A stretch of DNA of 5,807 nt from Thermoflexales bacterium. GTDB taxonomy: Bacteria; Chloroflexota; Anaerolineae; Fen-1058. Positions within the stretch are counted from its first letter, which is position 1. Every line of letters begins with the position of its first letter. The notes under the pieces are model-generated. The model was not told where the DNA came from and did no database searches. It was given only the letters and a program-made list of their open reading frames with translations. Shown here piece after piece: positions 1 through 5,807 of the stretch. The translations under genes and the position numbers were made by a program. Location: assembly GCA_030834835.1 (NCBI GenBank), contig JAUQXD010000532.1:1-5807 (forward strand). The letters are read 5' to 3'.

Positions 1-1
1 C

Positions 2-1261
2 GGACTCGTCCTCACTGATCATACTTTCACCCTCCCGATCGATTACGCGCGACCCGCCGACGGCACGCTAACGGTCTTCGCGCGCGAAGTCGTGTCACCC
101 GAACACGAACACGCCGACTTGCCGTGGCTGGTGTTCTTTCAGGGCGGGCCGGGCTTCGGCTCGCCGCGTCCCGAAACGACGCTGGAGTGGATCATGCGCG
201 CGATCAAAGACTATCGCGTGCTGCTGCTCGATCAACGCGGCACCGGCCGCAGCAGCCCGATCAATCATCAAACTCTCGCGCGTCTCACACCCGATCGGCA
301 AGCGGCCTACCTGAAGCACTTCCGGGCGGACAATATTGTGCGCGATGCAGAGGCGATCCGGCGAGAGTTGATCGGCGATCGGGCGTGGAGTGCGCTGGGG
401 CAGAGTTACGGCGGCTTCTGCATTACGACTTATCTCTCACTCGCGCCGCAGGGTTTGCGCGAAGCCTTCATCACGGGTGGTTTACCGCCGATCAATCATC
501 ATCCCGATGATGTGTATCGCGCGACGTATCGACGGGTGCGGGGCAAGAATCAAAAATACTTTGCGCGTTACCCGGACGATGTGCAGCGGGCGCGCGACAT
601 CGCTGACTATCTGGCCGCCAACGATGTGCGGCTGCCCAACGGCGATCGGTTGAGCGTGCGGCGGTTTCAACAATTGGGCATGCTCTTTGGCGCAAGCGAC
701 GGCTTTGAGAAAGTTCACTACTTGCTGGAAGAGGCCTTCGTCGAGGGCGTGCAGGGCCGCGAGATTAACTTCGCGTTTCTACGCGGCTATGATCATCTGA
801 TGCCATTTGAACCCAGTCCGATCTATGCGGTCCTTCAAGAACTCTGCTATACCGAAGGCGCAGCCGCCAACTGGTCAGCCGAGCGGCTGCGCACAGAATA
901 TCCCGAGTTTGACTACGCGCCCGATCAACCATTGCTGTTCACGGGCGAAATGGTTTATCCGTGGATGTTTGACGAGTACGCGGCGCTGCGTCCGCTGAAA
1001 GAGGCCGCGCAAATTCTCGCCGCTGATGCCGATTGGCCGCCGTTGTACGACCGGGCCGTGCTTCAACAGAACACCGTCCCTGTCGCCGCCGCCATGTACT
1101 CCGACGATATGTACGTGGAACGAGCGTTATCCGAAGAAACGGCCGGTTTCATTAAAGGCATCAGAGTGTGGGCCACCAGTGAGTATGAACACAACGCCCT
1201 GCGCGCCGATGGTGAACGGGTGTTGGGGCGCTTGATCGATATGCTGCACGGGCAAGCGTGA
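2..1261 (+). CDS. Alpha/beta-fold hydrolase, proline iminopeptidase-like (peptidase family S33), 5' end outside the window
   Basis: Probable cytoplasmic aminopeptidase of the prolyl-iminopeptidase type, a family that removes N-terminal proline (sometimes other residues) from small peptides. The frame is open from base 2. Counting that codon as residue 1, 419 residues are visible. Seen in order: GLVLTDHTF at the edge; a QGGPG oxyanion-loop motif at 47-51 (HGGPG in classical members); DQRGTGRS at 77-84; the nucleophile elbow GQSYGG with Ser135 (bases 404-406); a long helical cap region around 160-330; and a C-terminal stretch with Asp368/Asp369 and EYEH with His397 (1190-1192). These supply a Ser-Asp-His triad; which Asp is catalytic is inferred. 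A GTG at 92 could be taken as the start, but the 30 codons before it continue the family's N-terminal strand, so the real start is upstream, probably by only a few residues. The gene is convergent with the kinase, and its TGA stop lies inside the junction repeat. Actual substrate is unknown; a non-peptidase hydrolase is possible. Confidence 0.9.
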   Translation, partial: GLVLTDHTFTLPIDYARPADGTLTVFAREVVSPEHEHADLPWLVFFQGGPGFGSPRPETTLEWIMRAIKDYRVLLLDQRGTGRSSPINHQTLARLTPDRQAAYLKHFRADNIVRDAEAIRRELIGDRAWSALGQSYGGFCITTYLSLAPQGLREAFITGGLPPINHHPDDVYRATYRRVRGKNQKYFARYPDDVQRARDIADYLAANDVRLPNGDRLSVRRFQQLGMLFGASDGFEKVHYLLEEAFVEGVQGREINFAFLRGYDHLMPFEPSPIYAVLQELCYTEGAAANWSAERLRTEYPEFDYAPDQPLLFTGEMVYPWMFDEYAALRPLKEAAQILAADADWPPLYDRAVLQQNTVPVAAAMYSDDMYVERALSEETAGFIKGIRVWATSEYEHNALRADGERVLGRLIDMLHGQA

Positions 1262-1327
1262 CAGGGTGACAGGGTGATCATGCGAAAGATCACCTTGTCA
1301 CCTCTTCATCATGTCACCCTGTCATTA
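1256..1327. repeat. Palindromic array of 8-base blocks at the gene junction
   Basis: Nine consecutive 8-base blocks stay in register. Forward form: GCGTGACA (1256), GGGTGACA (1264), GGGTGATC (1272). Spacer: ATGCGAAA (1280). Reverse form: GATCACCT (1288), TGTCACCT (1296). Spacer: CTTCATCA (1304). Reverse form: TGTCACCC (1312), TGTCATTA (1320, partial match). 1259-1271 and 1312-1324 are a perfect 13-base inverted repeat. The array fills the 47-base gap and runs into both coding ends, giving the hydrolase its TGA and the kinase its final codons. It could be an interspersed short repeat, a folded RNA or a protein-binding array; the sequence alone does not decide between these. Confidence 0.75.
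1264..1303. terminator. Possible hairpin between convergent genes (bidirectional terminator candidate without a U-tract)
   Basis: Bases 1264-1279 pair with 1288-1303 around the 8-base loop ATGCGAAA. In the + strand transcript all 16 positions pair, two of them as G-U. In the - strand transcript those two become A-C mismatches. The position, directly after the hydrolase stop and just past the kinase stop, suits transcription termination or 3'-end protection of both messages. No run of T follows the stem in either direction, so a standard intrinsic terminator is not supported. An alternative stem (1259-1271 with 1312-1324) competes for the same 5' arm. Confidence 0.35.
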
Positions 1328-4300
1328 TCGGCTTTCACCCAGACGGTAAAGGCCGCGCCGTGCCCTGGCTCGCTTTCAACCGTGATGCGCCCGCCCAACC
1401 GCTCCGTAATCTCGTGCGAGATCGCCAACCCCAGACCCGTGCCGGGCGCAGCCGCTTTGCGGCCGGCCTCGCCGCGATAAAAGCGCTCGAACAGATGCTC
1501 AAGGTCTTTGGCCGCAATGCCCGGTCCCGTATCGCGCACGGTAATGGCGATCCACTGCTGAGTCGTCGTGCGGTGCACCGCGCTCAGCACGGTGACTTCT
1601 CCGCCGGGCGGCGTGTAGTTCAGTGCATTGGTCAGCAAGTTGGAGATGACCTGCGTGAGTTTCGAGGCGTCGCTTAAAGCGAGCGGCAGATCAGGCGCAG
1701 GCTCATACTTAAGCGTCAGCCCGCGCTGCGCGGCCAGCGCCGCCCGATCGAGGACGAGCGGTTCGAGCAGCTGCTGAACATCGGTGGGCGCCAACTCGAT
1801 CGGCGTCACGTTCCGATCGAGCCGCGACAGATCGAGCAAGTCCTCGATCATTTTGCGCAGCCGATCGGCCTCGCGTTGCAGCGTCCGCAGGTAGATGTCG
1901 TGGCGCTCCGGCCGGCCGCGGGTCAGCAGGCTGATGTGCAGCATGACATTAGCGAGCGGCGTGCGAAGTTCGTGACTGACGTTGGAGACGAACTGATCCT
2001 TTAGCCGATCGAGTTCCTTCTGGCGTGTAATGTCGCGCTGCACGCCCACGTAGCCGACGATTTGCCCGTCGAGATCGGTCACGGGCGAGGTGGTCAGCGC
2101 CGCATCATACAGTTCGCCGTCCTTCCGCCGATTGATCAACTCACCCTGCCAGATTTCGCCGCGCAACAACGCCCGCCACATGTGCTGGTGCGTGGACAAC
2201 GGCGTTTGATCGCTCTTCCATAAGCGCGGATTGCGCCCCAGGGCTTCGTCGGCCGTGTAGCCGGTGAGCCGCTCCAGCGCCGGATTGATGTATTCGATGG
2301 CACCCTGCGAATCCGTGAACACGACGCCTTCGCCGGCCGTATCGAGTATGGCGCGCAAGCGCTCGTGCGCGCGCGCGAGCTCGGCCGTGCGGTCGGCGAC
2401 GCGCTGTTCCAGTTCGGCGTTGAGCCGGCTGAGTTCGGTTTCGGCGTGCTGGCGCTGCGCTTCCTGTTCCAGCCCGTCCAGCGCAAATGAAATGTCCAGG
2501 CCGATTTCATCCAGCAGGCTTTCATCTTCCACATCCAGACTGTGTGGTTCGGCGCCGTACACCGTGAGTGCGCCGATGACCTGCGCGTTTTTCCGGATGG
2601 GTACCGCGGCTGTGGAGCGGTAGCCGCGCTGCAAGGCGGCGTCTCGCCAGGGATACATGGCCGGGTCATTGGCAATGTCCTGGCAAATGGCGCAGCGTCC
2701 TTCGCGGATGGCCGTGCCGGTCGGCCCCCGGCTCTGGGGTACATCGTGAAGGCTGATTTGCAGATTGGTCAGGTAGCCCTGTTCTTCGCCGGCAAAGACC
2801 AATGGCGTAATTCGGCCGGTCGCCTCGTCGGTCAGGCCGATCCAGGCCAGGCGGAACTGGCCGTACTCAACCGCCACATGGCAAATCTGCTCGAACAACG
2901 ACGCTCGATCGCGCACGTGGACGATCGTTTGATTGATCTGGCTGAGCGTGGCATACAGCCGGTTGAGCCGCAGGATGCGGGCCTCGGCGCGCTTACGTTC
3001 GGTGATGTCCTGGCTCAGCGACAGATAGTGTTTCTCACCGCCCAGGTCGATCTGGGCGGTCGCGCTCAGTCCGGTCCTGATCTCACCCGCCCGGGTGCGG
3101 AGATCGAATTCGATTGCCTCCAGCAAGCCCTGAGATTGAAGTTGATTTAGTCTCGACGACTGCTGCTCCGGGTCGGCCCAGAGATCCAGTTCGGCCGAGG
3201 TCCGGCCGATGATCTCTTCGTGGGCGTAGCCCGACGTCTGTACAAACGCGTTATTGACGTCGACGAAGCGGCCGTCGGCGGCCCGCATGATGCTGATCGC
3301 GATCGGGCTGAAGCGAAAGGCGGTGGAGAAGCGCTGCTCGCTCTCACGCAGATCGCGATACATCAACAGACTGGTCAGCGTATCGCTCAGCCGCCGCCCG
3401 ATCTCTTGAAACAGCCGCTCTTCTTCGGGGGTCCACACGCGCGGATGGGAACACTGGTGCATTCCGAACGCCCATGGTGTGCCGACCTTCGGATAGATGG
3501 CCGTGGCCAAAAACGATTGGATGTTGAACGCTTGAGCCATCACGTCCGGCACTGGATGCTCTGAGCCTGGACCGAATTTCACCGGGCCGCCGGCGCTGCG
3601 CAGAATCCGAAACACTTCAACGCCAGGCGGGTCGATGGGTAATTCAACCCCGATCGGGGTCACGCCGGGATATTCGGGCCGGGTACGTTCCATCGAGAGT
3701 CGCCAGGTCGCTGTTGCTGGATCGCATGGATAGGTCAGCCAGGCCCGATCGCACCCGAAGATCGACAGCAGCGCGTCGAGGACTTCGCGCATCATCTGTT
3801 CCAGATCGTTCGTGCCCTGCATGGCGCGATTGACTTGATCCAGACTTTCCAGGAATCGAAGATGAGTCAGACGTTCCCGTTCCGCGCGCTTTATTTCAGT
3901 GATGTCATGCGCGATACTGAGTACGGTGACCACGTTTCCGGTGGCATCTTTCTCTGGCACATGGCGAACATCGAAGATACGCTCGCCCGTCGCTGTATCC
4001 CAGGTCGCCTCGGCTTCGTTGGCGACGCCCTCGTCAAAGGCCCGGCGGATCAGCGCCAGGAGAGCCGCGGTCTGTTCCGGCCGGTTGTATGACGGTATGT
4101 CCTGCAACGTTTTGCCGACGATGGCTGTGGCCGGGAGGCCGAACGCTTTTTCAACTGCGGGGTTGACGTAGACGTGTCGACCGTCGCGGTCGAACCGAAC
4201 GACAAAATCGGGAAAGTTTTCGGCCAGCGTGCGAAAGCGCCGCTCGTTTTCCTTGATGTCGTGGATATCGCGCCCGATGGCCAGCACCGAGGCGACTTTG

Positions 4301-5807
4301 CCGTCCGGACCGAATTCTGGAACAAACCGCATATGGCCCCAGTGCATCTCATTCCGGGGTGTACGGTATGGCATTTCCACGGCGCTTTCGGTGGCGGTCT
4401 CGATTACCTGCCTCAGGTGATCGATGTAGACCTGCGGGGCATACACCGGTGACTGGCTGGCCGGCGTCTCGCCGATCACATTTTCCGTCAGCCCGCTGAA
4501 CAGTTGCTGAATAGCCGGATTGACGTAGATGCGACGATATTCCCGGTCGTAGCGCGCGATGAAATCGGGTGAATTCTCGACGAGCGCGCGGAAGAGCTGT
4601 TCGCTCGCCAGCAGCGACATTTCCGCCTGTTTGCGCGCGGTAATGTCGCTGGTGACCGAACCGATTCGGTAGCCCTGGTCGGTCTTGATGGGGAAGATGA
4701 TTTGTTGAACGAACCGGCGTTCGCCCGCGTGGGTCAGCACCTCCGCCTCGATGGGGGTGCTGAACAGGGACGACTGGCCGGTGCGCAGTGCATCCAGAAT
4801 CAGCTGTCGGGTGTGCTCGCGGCGTTCGGGCGTCCGCAATTCTGGTGGCAGCATTTCGGATTGAATGTCCCAGAGCGGTCTGCCCAGCGCCTGACTGGCC
4901 GCCAGGCCCGTCATCTTCTCGCGGGCGCGGTTCCACTCGATGATCGTGCCCTGCTCGTCGACGAGCGTGAAACCTTCGGAAGATTCCTGGACGAAACTGC
5001 GGAATTTCTGCTCGCTGTCACGCAGGGCATCTTCGGCCTGGCGACGCTGGCCGGACAAATGCAACCGGTCGAGTGAGGCGGCCATGTGGCTGGCCATCGC
5101 CATCAGATACTCTTGCTCGGACGACGTGGGGATACGCACGCCCTCATCGCCGAAGGTGCCGGTGCCCACCGACCCCAGGTGCTGATCGAACAGCATGATG
5201 GGGACGTTCACGATGGTGCGGTTGCCTAACTGCGCGACGACGGCCTTGTCGGTACGCGGATCGAGCCGGGCATCTTCTACGATCACGATCTGAGTGGCGG
5301 CCGCGATTTCTTCGAGCATCGGGTCGCCCTTTATTTTGAGCAGCGCGATCCCGTCGCCCGTCATGATGCTCTCCGATATTTGCCCATCGGCCATCAGCGC
5401 CGTGCTGTACTGCCGATCCGGCGTCAGCAGATAGACCCACAGGTTTTGATAGCCAATGATGGTCTGCACTTCAGCCAGCGCCGCATTGACGACTTCGCGA
5501 TAGGTCTGGGCGCGTTCCAGCTGCCTGGACAGGCGCAAGAGCGATTGTGAATGCCGCACGCGCTCCTGCAAGGCGGCTTCGGCCTGCTGGCGCAGCCGCC
5601 AGTTTTCCGCCTCGCGCAGCGCACGCTGGACCGCCGGCGTAAGCCGCGACAGCTTCTGCTTGAGCACGTAATCGGTGGCGCCCTGCGTGAAGCCGTCAAT
5701 CGCCGCATCCTCACCCAGCGTGCCGGACACGAAGATAAAGGGCAGATCGGGCCGAAGTTCTTGCGCCAGCCGCAACGCCGATACACCATCGTAGGTGGGC
5801 AGCCGGT
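1309..5807 (-). CDS. Large multi-domain sensor histidine kinase (REC-GAF-PAS-PAS-PAS-GAF-PAS-GAF-PAS-HisKA-HATPase_c), N-terminus outside the window
   Basis: Cytoplasmic two-component kinase that would autophosphorylate on His after sensing signals through eight GAF/PAS modules. 1498 residues are visible, counted from the first full codon (5803-5805). A receiver fragment at 1-66 begins RLPTYDG and keeps the conserved Ser27 (FVSG) and Lys49 (DYVLKQ); its phospho-accepting Asp falls just off the edge. Then GAF1 91-250, PAS1 260-394, PAS2 400-518, PAS3 521-642, GAF2 651-814, PAS4 820-939, GAF3 947-1112, a coiled coil 1112-1146 and PAS5 1147-1264. Most PAS units end in a DIT or DIxxIK linker. HisKA spans 1266-1332 with SHELRTPLA and His1278. 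HATPase_c spans 1376-1490 with N-box Asn1393, G1 box DTGPGI at 1425, F-box LFERF at 1438 and G2 box GTGLGL at 1455. No membrane segment is seen. A TTG at 5773-5775 could be called as a start, but it lies inside the receiver, so it is not the real one. The tail after the ATPase (KADNDRVT) is partly encoded by the junction repeat. Two TGA codons stand in tandem at the stop. Ligands and partner regulator are unknown. Confidence 0.95.
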   Translation of the reverse strand, partial: RLPTYDGVSALRLAQELRPDLPFIFVSGTLGEDAAIDGFTQGATDYVLKQKLSRLTPAVQRALREAENWRLRQQAEAALQERVRHSQSLLRLSRQLERAQTYREVVNAALAEVQTIIGYQNLWVYLLTPDRQYSTALMADGQISESIMTGDGIALLKIKGDPMLEEIAAATQIVIVEDARLDPRTDKAVVAQLGNRTIVNVPIMLFDQHLGSVGTGTFGDEGVRIPTSSEQEYLMAMASHMAASLDRLHLSGQRRQAEDALRDSEQKFRSFVQESSEGFTLVDEQGTIIEWNRAREKMTGLAASQALGRPLWDIQSEMLPPELRTPERREHTRQLILDALRTGQSSLFSTPIEAEVLTHAGERRFVQQIIFPIKTDQGYRIGSVTSDITARKQAEMSLLASEQLFRALVENSPDFIARYDREYRRIYVNPAIQQLFSGLTENVIGETPASQSPVYAPQVYIDHLRQVIETATESAVEMPYRTPRNEMHWGHMRFVPEFGPDGKVASVLAIGRDIHDIKENERRFRTLAENFPDFVVRFDRDGRHVYVNPAVEKAFGLPATAIVGKTLQDIPSYNRPEQTAALLALIRRAFDEGVANEAEATWDTATGERIFDVRHVPEKDATGNVVTVLSIAHDITEIKRAERERLTHLRFLESLDQVNRAMQGTNDLEQMMREVLDALLSIFGCDRAWLTYPCDPATATWRLSMERTRPEYPGVTPIGVELPIDPPGVEVFRILRSAGGPVKFGPGSEHPVPDVMAQAFNIQSFLATAIYPKVGTPWAFGMHQCSHPRVWTPEEERLFQEIGRRLSDTLTSLLMYRDLRESEQRFSTAFRFSPIAISIMRAADGRFVDVNNAFVQTSGYAHEEIIGRTSAELDLWADPEQQSSRLNQLQSQGLLEAIEFDLRTRAGEIRTGLSATAQIDLGGEKHYLSLSQDITERKRAEARILRLNRLYATLSQINQTIVHVRDRASLFEQICHVAVEYGQFRLAWIGLTDEATGRITPLVFAGEEQGYLTNLQISLHDVPQSRGPTGTAIREGRCAICQDIANDPAMYPWRDAALQRGYRSTAAVPIRKNAQVIGALTVYGAEPHSLDVEDESLLDEIGLDISFALDGLEQEAQRQHAETELSRLNAELEQRVADRTAELARAHERLRAILDTAGEGVVFTDSQGAIEYINPALERLTGYTADEALGRNPRLWKSDQTPLSTHQHMWRALLRGEIWQGELINRRKDGELYDAALTTSPVTDLDGQIVGYVGVQRDITRQKELDRLKDQFVSNVSHELRTPLANVMLHISLLTRGRPERHDIYLRTLQREADRLRKMIEDLLDLSRLDRNVTPIELAPTDVQQLLEPLVLDRAALAAQRGLTLKYEPAPDLPLALSDASKLTQVISNLLTNALNYTPPGGEVTVLSAVHRTTTQQWIAITVRDTGPGIAAKDLEHLFERFYRGEAGRKAAAPGTGLGLAISHEITERLGGRITVESEPGHGAAFTVWVKADNDRVT

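Noticed and set aside
92..94. GTG as start codon of the hydrolase
   Set aside because: The frame stays open to the left edge and the upstream codons encode family-like sequence, so this is an internal Val.
1264..1303. Classical rho-independent terminator
   Set aside because: The stem is good, but neither strand shows a T-run after it, so it is listed only as a low-confidence candidate.
2361..2380. Alternating CG run with near-palindromic ends inside the kinase
   Set aside because: It encodes the Ala/Arg-rich coiled coil (ELARAHERLRA) before PAS5, so codon use in a helical repeat explains it without a regulatory site.
2136..3150. Long open frames overlapping the kinase: a 202-codon frame on the - strand (2136-2744) and a 202-codon frame on the + strand (2542-3150)
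   Set aside because: Both overlap strongly conserved GAF/PAS coding sequence in another frame, have biased low-complexity composition, and match no family I recognise. They are expected by-products of GC-rich coding DNA.
3364..3855. GAF2 as a bilin-binding photoreceptor domain
   Set aside because: The region aligned with the chromophore-attachment site (around PDVMAQAFNIQS) has no Cys-His pair; the Cys in HQCS lies elsewhere in the fold.
5773..5775. TTG as start codon of the kinase
   Set aside because: It sits inside the receiver domain (within ALRLAQEL). Ten in-frame codons before it, including LPTYDG, continue the domain to the window edge.

Overview
The window holds the ends of two convergent genes, both cut by the window edges, with a 47-base gap between their stop codons. 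On the + strand (2..1261) is nearly all of a proline-iminopeptidase-like alpha/beta hydrolase. Its reading frame is open from the first bases, so the true start lies upstream. On the - strand (1309..5807) is a very large cytoplasmic sensor histidine kinase. It is open to the right edge, where it is cut inside an N-terminal response-regulator receiver domain. No RNA gene, transposase, CRISPR array or complete promoter is visible.

Kinase layout, read from right to left in window coordinates with approximate boundaries: partial receiver (5807-5608); short coiled coil; GAF1 (5535-5056); PAS1 (5028-4624); PAS2 (4608-4252); PAS3 (4245-3880); GAF2 (3855-3364); PAS4 (3348-2989); GAF3 (2967-2470); coiled coil (2472-2368); PAS5 (2367-2014); HisKA (2010-1810) with its phospho-accepting His at 1972-1974; HATPase_c (1680-1336). 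All catalytic boxes are intact. No membrane segment and no C-terminal receiver are present.

The most unusual structure is the junction between the genes (about 1256-1327). It is built from 8-base blocks in strict register: copies of GGGTGACA or GGGTGATC, then a spacer block, then copies of the reverse complement, another spacer block, then further reverse-complement copies. The array forms nested or competing hairpins. It supplies the hydrolase stop codon and also encodes the last residues of the kinase.

The organism is a bacterium with a GC-rich genome. Multi-PAS/GAF soluble kinases of this kind are common in environmental bacteria such as Chloroflexota, Deltaproteobacteria-like lineages and Cyanobacteria. 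I lean weakly to Chloroflexota from general resemblance, but the sequence does not prove it. GATC, mostly as CGATC, is clearly over-represented. The two genes are convergent, so they do not share an operon and nothing suggests a shared function. The kinase's partners (an upstream kinase for its receiver, a downstream regulator) would lie beyond the right edge or elsewhere.
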